NCBI GenBank assembly: GCA_022457155.1
Contig: JAJGOT010000237.1
Span: forward strand, 186,001-250,000
Origin: Cladopsammia gracilis
Taxonomy: Eukaryota; Cnidaria; Anthozoa; Scleractinia; Dendrophylliidae
Length of the DNA stretch: 64,000 nt
Reading direction: 5' to 3'
Position 1 is the first letter of the stretch; each line of letters begins with the position of its first letter. The position numbers and the translations under genes are program-made. The notes below the pieces were generated by a model. The model worked only from the letters and a program-made list of their open reading frames with translations, did not search any database and was not told where the DNA came from. Shown one piece after another: positions 32,341 to 44,766 of this stretch.

Positions 32341-35300
32341 AAACTTTGTATGTATTCTACACTCCGAACCAAAATAGTGGCCGATGTATTTTTCTATTTC
32401 GCGAATGACCAAGGAACTCAGCTTGCGTACGAACGGACTAGCGTGATAACTAGATTTACTCTTGACATTTTCGTACGCCAACTCTGGCTCAAGCCGAATG
32501 TGAAATAGTGTAATTTCAGCTAGCATAAGCGCGCTGGAAGATTTCGATTTCAAGTCAGCCGCCTCTTTTAGGATATGCAAAAAGGTATTCTAATATAGTA
32601 TGGGCATGATTGTATGTAAATACTTACTTTGAAAGCTAGAGTATTTTGCATTAAGTTTAGAGGAATTCCAGGGAAAAGGAGTCTAAGATTGTAGTTTCTT
32701 TTAACACAAATAATTTTGCTGCGTTCCTTATTCCTTCAGGACCCATGTTTTGGGTATTTCTCCCCAAAGATCGTGTGTAAATACAAAATGGACGCTTATA
32801 ATTTGTCAACTCCGTAACAAGCTTCATATATGCTCGTATTCAGAGCTTACGAAATCGTTATTTAGAATTGTTTTCTTGCAATGTGAAACATATCTATCAT
32901 ACTTTTCTATGTAACCATGCATGTTTCCTTAGTCGTCTTACTGTACCTCAGATAAGTTATTAAAACGTTTTGAGTTTAGCATGTCGTTTGCTGCTTTGCT
33001 TTTCTGTTTTACTCTCGGAGCTTTGCGCTTATTTTTCGCTGTTCTTTTAACTGTCGAGTTCTCTGTTTCATAGACCGAACTTTCAGTTCTATAACTGTCA
33101 ACTTGCTGAGTTTTATTCGCTGTTTTCGCGCAGTTTTTTCTCCTTCGCATTTTAACGCGAAGACAAGAGAAAGTGAGCTGTGGATGCATAGCAAAAGAAG
33201 TTCATTCATAACACGGCTGATGTATGCAAATAGAAACAATTTCTTATTTAAATTCTCCCATATATTAAACGCACTGTGTTTCTTGAATTTGTAAAGGCAG
33301 GAATATACTCGCTCGCGAGACGAACCTTGCTTTCAAAGCGAACAACTCGAAAGCGCTCTCAAGTCGCTTGCCTGCAAGCAGTCCGTGTTACGCCCTTGTA
33401 AACTCGTAAGTTTTGAAACCGCCTTGTTGCTTTTCATTCGATTGTAGTCGAGACGAAAAATTCATTTTGATGCATCATGATTGGTCTTAACCGTGTTAGA
33501 AAGTTCCATGATTTGAGTTAGAAAGCAATGTATTGTTTTTTATCAACTCTGTTGAGCGTTTGTCTGACCATGTGGTTATTTTAGCCATTTCTGGCCGGTT
33601 CGACATGTTTTAACGAGACGGACATGTTCTAGGTTGTTGTTTCGGGTACCTGTCGTGTCGATCGCCTGTTTCAAGTATTCCAAGTTTTTATTCGTTCAAA
33701 ACAATCCTAATCCTGAATGTTCTGATTAAAAGCAAACCCTGCTTTTGAAATTCCCAAAGAAAGACCAAAACTGTTTGCTCGTGGCCTGAAAAATTCTCTC
33801 ATTCTGGCGACTTCTTTGTGAATGTTATCAATTTTTGTTCTAGTTATACGCCATGCCCACATGTAACAAAACGGAAAATGATTACAAATAGTAGAACAAG
33901 CCAAAAATAGACAAGCTCCTCAAATTAGAGCCATTTTTATTTCCTTTATTTCTCTTCATTTTGCCGGGAAAATGTACCTGTGCTTGGTCTCAAATTACAC
34001 TCGGTTTTGCTGTTGTATTTTTGGGAAGAACCGCTCGACGAGCCGTAACACTAAACACAGTGGCTCGCTTTTAGTTCAAACAATATCTGACATTTGAAGT
34101 ATGTTGCAGGGGCTCTCGCGGGACATTAAACATGCCTGTAAATTGGAACTGTTTTCCATAATTGAGGAATATATTCATGAGTTCTAGGCAGTCAAATTCG
34201 AAGCGTTTCTCGAACTCTGAAAAGTGACTTTCGCCTAATGAGTTAACATGTTGCGAGTCGAGGAAAATACGGACAACGCAATTCAAAACATTCCGACCAG
34301 TTGTTTTGTGTTAATATAATTTTATCACTTGGGCTCAGCCTCTTGTATTCATTTCAATATTATCAGAAGAGCAAGCTCTTTGAATTTCTTTTGCTATATT
34401 TCTTGGGGGAAAGCTTGCCTTATCAACGGACAAGGGTATGAAGAATTCACCATAGGACAACTAATTAGTATGACAAACAAAACCGATTCTATAAGTCCTT
34501 TCACAGTTTGACTTGCTCAACTCGCGAAAAATACGAAAAATTACAACGCGTTCCTCTGTTGTAATTTCTTCCGATGCGAAGTTCAAATTCATTTCGATGC
34601 CCTCCTTCATTGATAAACAGCTAAATAACTTTTTGAAATGTCAAGGTATTGCGACTTGTGGCGCCATAGTAAAGGGTTCGCGCGAATGGCGGGTGATGAA
34701 TTTCTTTGTGATACCGCCATTTCAGTTTTGGACATAAAAATTGGTTTAGATTGTTTGGAAAGTGTGTGTAATACTGTTCGTAGAAATGCAGAATCTTTCT
34801 CAGTTGAACTGCTTCTGTATTATGGTAATAAGATGAATATTTTACTGCGTTAACATATTTATGAGTTCGATATACGATGACTCTTGAGCTGATTCATAGT
34901 GAGTAGAAAGGGACGAGCGAAATTCGCTCGCAGTTGTTGTTGTGTTTGGCGCGTTACTTTACAAGGAGGACGCTTGTCGAGATATAAGGCGACGCTATTA
35001 CGCAACTTATACAGGTAAAACTTTTATTCCTTTGATAGCATTAGCAATCTGTAGCACAAAAGGCATTGAAAAGCGATTTGAAATATCAGACATTCGGGGT
35101 TTGATTTGTTGTAGTGTGTCGTCGTTATATCTCGCTTTAAGTTCTCTTCGTAACCTTAAGCGATTCTCGATTTTGCCAGCGAAATATTGACCGCGAAGGA
35201 AGTAAGATGTCAGGGAAACGAAGGCATTTAGAAAATTGCTCTCCAAGCGTATTTGTTCTAGAACGTGTTGACAGCTCGATGGCCTAAAAACGCCTGGGCG

Positions 35301-38300
35301 TGATGAAAGTACACGTGCAAAACGCGCGCCACACACGTTGCGAATTTTACTCCAAATCGATTAAAATGTCGGGCAAGCTCACATTTCGAGTGTTTTTGAA
35401 GCGGATTCGTGAGATCTTGAAATGTTTCGTGGTCCCATATGCATACGATGCGAACAAGCGCTTTCAAAAGTTGCATTGTTGATGGAATAATTGAAAATAT
35501 GCCCGGGGGAAATATGCTTTACATATGAAGATCTTTGTTGTGAAATTTTTATTTTTGGTTATTCAACGCCGTAGTTTTGAATTCTCGGGATTTAAAATAA
35601 CCAGGGAACATAGAATAATTATTCGTCTTTATTTTTGTCAGAAATTACTTGTGATCAACACAGCTTGTTTTCAAGATGTCGGCCCTGTGTTCCCTCGTAC
35701 CGCGCATGCCTGCGTTTTTAATTACTTCGGCTTCCGAAATTAAAAATGTACCCCTTTTAAAAAGAGATGATTAAGTGAGCAAATAGCCTTTGCTCTTTCA
35801 TGATCCGTGTTGGTTTTCGATATCGGCGGAAGCTCATTTTTTGGCGATTATTTAGATTCGAACAAAATTAATTTCTCCGTTGGTATTAGCTTCTTTACGC
35901 AACCAAGTGACAATTTTGTGTATGGTCGATATTTTGAGATGAGCCATAGCATGTAGTTGTCATGTTTACAACTCGGCCGAAAGGCCTTAAAGAGACCGCA
36001 GAAGGCAGGCTACACCGAGAATTAATCAGTTAATTTCCCCCAGTCATGAGGCTTAAACGGTGCCCGATATTTGTGAATGCGACTTTCGACTTTGTTTGTG
36101 CCAATTTCACTTGCCCTGGAGGCATTTAGGAAAGAGCTTTTATGTTCGGAACAATAGATTTCCTGCGACGTCGCCTTTCAAAGTGCTTCCTTGAAAGAAG
36201 TTTTTAATGCTTCCCTACTACGTTTGAACGGAGCTAAATTGTACATCCCACTGCGTTTAAAGGAAAGACTTTTCCCCGCCTTTACAGAGAGCATAAAGAA
36301 CTTGTCACCAAAAGCGCCTTCTCTCGGTCGAATTAAATATAGTTGTTTTCCATGTTTTTTAGCCGAGTTATAATTGATATTTGTTCTCGCAACAGCAGTG
36401 GGCGATTCCACATTGTGCAAATTTCAATTGCTTCCAGAGTAAAATTAAAATAAGCGTTGGATAAAATAAATCGACCTTTTGGACGAAATAAAGGTCAACG
36501 ATTGAGTTTGATTAAAACATCTGCCTTTTTTCGCGAGAATATACTCATGACTGATTATTTTTTCCCGTCTCGTACCACGCAAGGTAGTGCTTTTAACTGT
36601 TTGCTTTCTTCAGCGAAGCATTCCGTGATAGACAATGGCTTTTAAAGTGTAGTTTTGTTGTTTGAGCTGGGTAAACACTGAACATGGACAGTGTGCTCAA
36701 AACTAATGCCTTAGCGCAAGAAGATTAAACATAGAAGGCGTTTGGTTGGCTCGTTCGGATTAAAGCAAGCATTGACTTTCACTAGCGCTTTCTGTGTTAT
36801 TGTCCACTTTAATACATGGCTGTTATTCATCGGACAGCAGGTTGCAATTAAGATATAAATCGGACATTATGAAGCAAAATTATGTTTGTAGTTCGATCTC
36901 GGCGTATAAGTCTCTTGTGCGGCACTTGCCACGCAAATTGAAGTGCTTTTGAATAATCAGAAGCAAAAAATATTCGCGCAAGGTGTTTAACATATGACAA
37001 GCCATGTAAAAATTAAGTGGTTTTTGTTTTTTTCTCTCGGCCGAAGAACAAGGGATTCAATTAAGTAACGAGAGTCAAAAATATAACAAAAGCTGACTAA
37101 GTAGCTTTCTCGATTGGTGAAATCACTTTAAAAACGCTGTTATGGCGGTTTTTAGTTTCTGAGATGTAAAACAAAAGGACATTTCGTCAACAGAGAGGTT
37201 CGCATTATTCTTGACCTGACTTGTCGTAATTTTTTTGTTAGTGGTTTTGTTTACTCGAAGAAAAGGCTGCTCTTTATTCCGTAATCCAAGGATTTTCCGA
37301 GGAATAAAGAATTCGTTTGATTAGCGCCGAACGCCTCGCAAAAAAAGCGGCGAAGCGGCTTGGACTGAGCCTCTTAATTTTAATATCATCGCATCGCCCT
37401 GCGAGATCTGAATTTCAAACCACAAACCAATTGTTCGAAAGCCAAAGCTATATGCAAAATGCGCGCATTTCCATTGCAGAAGAAGTTCGAATTTAAAAGT
37501 ATTAGTAATGACAGAATGTTGATTAAGTTTATTCTTATATATGTACAACTTTAAACAAACGGAGTTCATTTTGGTTCGGAGGCGAGAGCGCGAAGCTCGA
37601 AAACAAATTGTAAGTATGGACGTACGAATCGTAGTTAAAACTTGATAAAAATCGTTAAAAAATATATCTGACTATAACATCTTCGGTCTGTGTACGGATT
37701 TAGTAAGAAAAGCGATTATAGTACCTTTTTTAAGTAGAACTTTTGGTATAGAGCTAGTGAACATACGTAAAGCCATGTTTGTGTTTGAAATGCAATTTTA
37801 TCTCTGCCAGGCTGTGTCGCTCGATCGTTTCTGTTCTGCAAAAAATGAACACGTTTCTTTCTAGAAAACAGTTCTCGACAAAATTCAATATTTATTCGCC
37901 TTGATATTTAATCTCGACGTTTCTTTGTTTTTGTTTATAAATTTGCGCATTCTTTCTAACATATGAATGCTCGCAAGTGAGCGTCGAAATATAATTTTAT
38001 TTATTATAGATATTTTACGCGGTTGTTGTAAATGAAAGCTTTACAGGACTATATTTGAACAACAGAAGTTTCGATCCACAATAAACAGGTTCGAATTAAT
38101 TTCAACTGGAAGTGTTTAGTTTACAGTCCTTTATTGCTCGTAATATAGTTAAAGAGGAGTAACAGTTTTCTTCTTTAGACATAAATGAAAGGTTCAAGCG
38201 TTTGTTTTCGTAAGTATTTTCCCAGACAAGCAGTGATCATGTAACAGGTGTATTTGTGTATTTTGAGTGTGTGGCGAACTCGGTAAGCCTTTTCTTTCGA

Positions 38301-41300
38301 GTCACTCTGTCTACGATCTCGTAAATTTTACACTTATTTGTATGTTTAGCTGCATTTGAAGAACTTAATTTCAGAACGTGATTTCGTTTACAACGTGGCC
38401 AAAACGCTAAAAGAACCGCTTTTGAATAAAACTTTGAACAATAACTGATATGGAAAACAGATTTTTCTTGTGCCCGTTATATAAATCCGCAAGGTTTTAA
38501 AATTTATAGTGGAAATCGAACACTGATATTACTTGTTGGAGTGTTGGTTTGAAACAAACAGTAAAAAACTGTGTATAATTAAACATCAACTATTTATTTA
38601 ATTTCTCCTTTTTAAGTTCGTTAAGTCGATGAAAAACGGCTGGTACAGTAGTTAAAACTTAGAATTATTTTAACTGTTGCTGAATGATAAATTAATAAGA
38701 GACGTTTTTCTGTCTTCAAAGAGTGGACGCCACTTCTCGCCGCGCGTGTTTGATAATAAGTTTGTTGTGAATTTGCACCCTTTCTCTTGGAAACAAAGCC
38801 ATCAAAGAAAGTAATAAAACTACTATTAATTTAAATTTGTCTCGTTCGCTTACAAAACTTTCTCTGTCGTAAATTTGTTTCGCAGCACGACAAGCTTTGC
38901 ACACTAGGAGGTGCTAAAAAGCTATGCATGTTTTAAAGTTGTTTTTATTTCAGTTTCATTATTTTTAAATGTTGTGGTTCGTCACGGCGAGGAAACGGTG
39001 GTAATAAAGATTTTTTTAAAAAAAATGTTTTTACTTTGTTGGTCTCAGCTCAAAAGTTACCATTTTTTGACGGAAATTAAGTTTGATTCTTTGTATAATA
39101 AAACATTAGACAGAAGTCTTAATAGCCTTATCTGATATGACTGACACAACAGCTGTGTCGCATCAGGTTGCCTAAACGAAAATCACTTTGTAAAGTAAAA
39201 TAAATTGAGCACCATTTTTATAGAAAAAAAACGTAAATTCTCTTTGTATAGCACTTGGAAAAGGGATGGTAATTGCTTCGAAACTGATCGTAGCTGGAAC
39301 CGACTCATTTATACTGGCGTTTATCCAATGAATTAATTTTACTTATGGTGTAAAAAAAAGACTGCTATTTTAAGTAAAACCTGTACGAAACTCACCGTTT
39401 GCTGCAAATAACATAAGCTATCTAAACTCGTATTTATCATCCGTTTTATTTCACGGCGAATTTGTGTAAGATTTTAAAACGTTTGTAGTTTGTAGCGCTG
39501 CCTTTTGTGGTTTAGCCAGAGGCTTTGATAGTTTTTTTTAAACGAAAATGAGATGTTAACAATACCCATTTTCTAATTCATTTGTGTTTTACTTGATTAA
39601 AGACACTAAGAAACACGTACTGAGTTTGGTCATGGTTTGATAACCAACTCTTATTATACTAAACGTCAAAACGCAACGGTATACACCACAAAGTCTTTTC
39701 AACCTTTTGTACCCTTTTTGTGTTATGAACAAAGAGCTTTCGCCGCGAACCGTTTTATTTGCGTATATTATAATTATTGAACTTGTGATGACAAGTTGTG
39801 CCACCTACCTAAGGTTTATCGACGTGGGCTTTTATTTTCTGTAACCAGGATGAGGGAAAACTAGTCTTGGAAAGTATGCTATTTTCTGTAGTCATGAGCA
39901 GTTCAGAGTTCGCTTTGTGTTGTGCACAGCATTTAGGCCGCTTCAGTTCATTTCTTATCGAGCTTTATTTCATGACTATAATTTCTAAAACGATGACTGT
40001 TAGAGAATGTCAAACTATCTCTATTTCCTACATGCTGTTCAATTTTTGTGGTGGGAAATAAACTGAAATGAATGAGGCAATTATTTGAGGCACGAAGGGT
40101 ATCAGTTGATTTTATACCGTTTGGAAAGTTGGGAGAGCATAGTTTACTTTATGTATTTCAGACTTTTAATTGCAAAGATGGCTTTTTTTTATTCTGGCAT
40201 CTGTTCAATAGAAACAGATAAGGCAATTATTAATTTGCAGCCTGAAATATCACTTGATGTTATCTCGAGTTTGTGTGTCTATGATTTTTATTCCAAAGAT
40301 TACCTTGTTCGGTATGTTATCAAACTTTACTCCAAAAAATGGGGCAATAATTTGCAGCCTAGACGATTTCAGTTAAATAAGTGATACTATCACGAGCTTG
40401 TATTTTATGTTAGCAAGAGTTATAAAAACTTGGTATCGAAAGCATGAATCTTTCCGTATTTTAGGACTATTATTCGAAAGATTTCGTCGCTTCTTCTGTA
40501 AGCTGACCGAACTTTTCTATGTGTACAAACAAATGAGACACAACTATTTGCAAGCGAAGAATATCAGTTGATTTTGTCGTACCTCCGTGATAAATTAATC
40601 CAAGACGTGTAAAAATTGTCAGATGGCTTGTTTACAAGATATCTCACAGTAGAGGCAATATCTTATACGGTACATGTCATCGCATTTTACAACGCCGAAC
40701 ACTTTGAACAATGGACAACATAACTGAGATGAAGTCAAGTCTCCTAAGTTACTTGTAACATAGAAAGGAAACTAGCTAAAAAACGGTCCTAATCGTGCCG
40801 ATATTTAGTAATATTTTACTTTCCAAGCTAATATTTGAGGTTATGGAAATTGACTTTTTGAAAGATCAAATTATCTCTTGTTTGTTTAGCTTGCGTGGCT
40901 ATTTCCTTGGAAAACGTGCGTTCAATTTTTAAGTATTTCACTTCTACACCTCAATAAACATTCTTTTCACTCTTGAAACTGTGGACGAATTCTAAAAGTG
41001 TGAGCATTCAAATGAAAGCTACTGATCAGTGGTTTTGTCATGTTTTCAAACTTAAAAATTAAAAAACAGAAAGAAAGAAATAGGACAGCTTTAGCCACTA
41101 CCCGAAGTGAAAAGATTAAGATAATTATTTCGGCTTTTTAAAGACTTGTTTGCCTCCGTTTTCGTTTGATTACGATTGATTGTTTATATTATTTCCCAAA
41201 TGGTGTACAATTTTCGATTTTAATTTTCCTTGCGAATTATTCACTCGTTCGGGATTATTCCGTCCAAACCCAAGGTCATTATCTTCAGTTTTAATTAACG

Positions 41301-41689
41301 CTTCTTGTTTGCAAGCTCGCCCATCTGAAGCTGTAGTAATTATTTCGTGTTGCCAAGTTGCCTTAATTTTACTGAAATATTTCATTCATTTGTGTTTCTA
41401 GTTATTGTTTTGATTATTCTCAGTTGATCTTTTCCATGCCCATTCTCATGCAAGTTGGAATCGAGCCAAAATACAGTGCTCAGAACTTGTTTGGTTTTTA
41501 GATACCTTTTGTTTCTTGTTTTCTGGATTTATCCTTTTTTTTACCAAAGAATTGGAAAAGAAAGGTAAATAAAACAAACGCCATTTTGCCAGAGGTGCCC
41601 GAGGCTTTTTTCGCGCTCTTATCTCTCTCATACCGTTCGCGCCTCTTATATCTTCTCTCGCCGCTCGTTCCCGGCCTTAGCTCACCCTT
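32341..41689. other. Repeat-poor downstream flank of POU3
   Basis: About 9 kb without a recognised gene or complete transposon. No clear AATAAA was noted just after the POU stop, so the 3' UTR end is unknown. A reverse-orientation degenerate satellite piece occurs near 41000-41040. Short open frames are not supported by codon structure or motifs. Confidence 0.45.
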
Positions 41690-42430
41690 CAGACTCACCA
41701 AAAGTTAGAACCACCTTGTATAGCATAACAAACAGCGCCACAGGAAAGTACTGATCAATATATATCATTTAAATATTTTACTTGACGATTTCATTCACAT
41801 ACTCAAAAGCTACAACCACGTTGTATAGCACAAAAAACAACACCAAAGGAAAGTACTGCTAATGGTTGATTTCATCCACACCATTTACAACATGATAAAT
41901 GAAGTACAATTGAACCTCTCCTTACGGATACCTCTATAATACGCACGCCTCTCTATAACGGACACTTGGTCCCGAACGGGCAAAATTAAAATTCATATAA
42001 ACTCCGTCCCTGTGGTTGCCTTGTGGTGTCCTTGTGGTGTCACTGTGGTGTCCCTGTGGTGTCCGTATTGAAGAGGTTTCATTGTACGTACCTCTGTAAA
42101 ACTTCTCGACGTAGTTTTATCTGAGTACCTCACTTGAGGATTTCATCATCCACAGACTCACGTTTGGCAGCGTAATAAACATCCCATAACGATAGGAAAC
42201 TACTGCTTTTATATGAATTTCACACTTAAGGATTTCATCTACAGAGTCAAAAGTTATAGAACCACTCAAAAGTTAGAACCACCTTGTACAGTTAATAAAC
42301 AGCACCACAGGAAAGTACTGCTCAGTAGCTTTCATTTGAATGGTCACACTTTAGGATTTCATCCACAGACTCAAAAGTTAGAACCACCTTGTACAGCATC
42401 ACAGAAAAGTACAGCTTAATAGTTTTTAAT
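41690..42430 (+). repeat. ~107-bp satellite, block 2
   Basis: Five or so units of the same repeat as 22550-23172 (GAACCACCTTGTACAG, CCACAGGAAAGTACTG, TCATCCACAGACTCA) appear here. They are interrupted by the MITE at 41907-42084 and by truncated units. Confidence 0.9.
41907..42084. mobile_element. 178-bp mariner-type MITE in the satellite
   Basis: Ends CAATTGAACCTCTCC and, on the complement, CAATGAAACCTCTTC are flanked by TA (41905-41906, 42085-42086). The interior has CGGACAC and several GTGGTGTC repeats. This belongs to the same general class as 19254-20065 and 53474-54026. Confidence 0.82.
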
Positions 42431-44387
42431 TGGATGGTTACACGTGGGAGTGGAATTGAAAGAGTTCAAAATAGAACGCACGTTTTCACTCAGTCAAAAG
42501 TGAAAGAGTGAAAGAATGAGTGAAAGTCGCTCAGTTTTGACTGAGTGGCAGTTACAACCTAACTACATGTTTGACGTTGTTGGAGAAAGAGCTAAAAAGC
42601 ACTATTGTATGTTTTTGTTTTCATGCAAAGACGGTTAAGACCTCAGAACTGGAATGTCGGCTAAAAAAACATGTATTCAATTGTTAAATACATAACATAA
42701 TAAGAGATATGTAGTTAACTAAGATAATATAAGTTAATTATGTGATCTAAAAAGAACGTTACCCCTAATATAAATAACATGAAGAAACAAGAACTTAAAA
42801 TGTCATTATATCGTACATGTAATAAAGACAGGAGCTCTTTCTTGTTGGCTTTATACAGTGTACACATTTTCTAATGAGAGTTGTCACAACATTTAAGAAA
42901 GTTGTGGCCTATGACATTGAGGAAAAGCCAGGCTAAGCTAGACTGTAGCTGTCAAACCAAGCAAGGCTTAACTTTTTTCTCAGAGATGTTTTTGAAAGTG
43001 ATTGTTTTTCTATCAAGACATTAAATGTGTTGTATCATGGGTAGCCTTTATAGGCCATTTCGAAAAATACCATAATACTCTTTAAAGTGCAGGTTGGGGT
43101 GGTGCTTGATGTAAGCCTGATTTTTCCAATTTCTTTTGTTTTCAGCACGAACTGCACGTGCTATGCTTCAACTTCTTGACAATTGGCCTTATGCATGATG
43201 ACGTCACCAGCTCAAAATTCACCACCAAGCCTCGTTTGTACGAAATTCCTTGCAAACCTTTGACAAGTTCACGTTGTTTTTAAGTGGGTAATCTTTTCAA
43301 CTTCGCTTTTTTGAGAATACATTGATGAGATTGTCACAGGTTTCCACTTCGAAAGCGAGGCTTGGGGGTGAAATTAGCTAGTCTGACGTAAACATGCATA
43401 AGGGCTATTTGCATACGGTGTACATTTGTATACGAACACACAATGCAACGTCCTAGCAAAAAAAAAACACAACACAACTATTGCATTCTCCGTGACTTCG
43501 TAAAGTCAGATTAAGTTTGGTGAAGTTGCATTCCTTATTTAAGGGAGCTTCTCGTAAAATTCGACGAACTGTAAACTGATGATTTCTCGACATCATTTGA
43601 ATATCCTCGTTACTCGTTTTCTTCTGAATAAGAAGTTTCCACATTCTTTTTAAAACAAATGAACACCGTGATAAAATTATGGTTTGCTTTAATAGATTAC
43701 GCAATGGCTCTTTCATGCGACGCACTGCTTGACAAAGAAACGATAAAATGGCGTACATTTCTTTTCGTCTTGGTTTTTTACATTCCTTTCTTTTTGTTAT
43801 TGTTTGTACATAAAGCAGTTTTCAATTGAGTGTCGTAAAAACCAAAACCGAAGTAATCACACTGATGTAAACTGATCATTTTCAAATGTAGTCTTCATTA
43901 TTGAAGCTCTATAAAAGTGCTGATAAGGGCTGTCCTTGTCTAATGTATTCCTTTTTGTCTTCCAAGTTACACCCTACTCGGAGGGACTTAACCTACTCTT
44001 TTGTAAGTGTCGCTAACATTCACAAGCAAACAACGTGGGTGTCAGCGCAGGGCACATAATGTAAGCCACATAAAAATTGGCTCCTCACCTTTATCAGTGA
44101 CTTTTTATACGTACTTTACTGACGCGAAGGCAGGCATGTCAACCCAAAGGCTTTTTGTTTTCATTTATAGAAATAGAATCATTTAACTGACAGTTTATTT
44201 TCGTTCATTTCCAGGGCATTGGTATCGTCACTTCTACCCAGAAGCCTGCAACGGACTCTTTGGTGCCTTGGTTGCTCTGAATAACACTACTCACCTAACT
44301 TATTGTGTCGCCCAAGTAATGGCTCTGTTGTCAATAGGACTGCAGTCGACAGGTCTCTTTATAGAACTTTAAGCCAGCGAGACATAC
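42431..44387. other. No gene; scattered repeat scraps
   Basis: 43816-43865 is a fragment of the CCAATCA-box repeat family (TTTTCAATTGAGTGTCGTAA). An open piece preceded by TTTTCAG near 43144 reads RTARAMLQLLDNWPYA then stop, and one after TTTCCAG at 44214 stays open for about 50 codons. Either could be a terminal exon, but there is no partner exon. Confidence 0.35.
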
Positions 44388-44766
44388 TAGGCAGTTTTAT
44401 ACGCCTATTTGCGAAAATAACCAAGTGTGCCCGGTACTGCAACGACGATTTTCATTGATCACCGCGATCGGCGTATGAAATCGCCGATATTTGGCATGTC
44501 TGATATCGGCGATAAAATTCGCCGTCATTCGCCTGCCTAGCTGGTGTGCCCGTTTCAGCGATTTTTTCGCTCATTGGGCCTCGTGCATCGGAGTACGTAA
44601 GGACGGAAGCTGCCATTTTGAACATAGAGAAAGCTCTGGAAACGAACGTGGAGCGGGAATCGCCAGAAAAATTGCCAAGTGTGTACGCAGCAGGCAGTGA
44701 CGAAATGAGCTTGCAATTTTCGTTGGCGATCAAAATCGCCGCTGTTGGCGTATAAAATATCCTAGT
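44388..44766. mobile_element. MITE with CTAGG...TTTTATACGCC ends
   Basis: CTAGGCAGTTTTATACGCC (left) and the complement of the right end, CTAGGATATTTTATACGCC, form inverted termini. The interior has repeated palindromic words (GGCGAT, ATCGCCG, GATAAAATTCGCC). No transposase. Confidence 0.65.

Noticed and set aside
31774..32580. Long antisense frames across the POU gene
   Set aside because: They arise from the complement of conserved codons and from the SPHV repeat. No start, splice or homology support.
44217..44372. A ~50-codon terminal exon after TTTCCAG
   Set aside because: Open, but with no recognisable family and no phase-compatible upstream exon.
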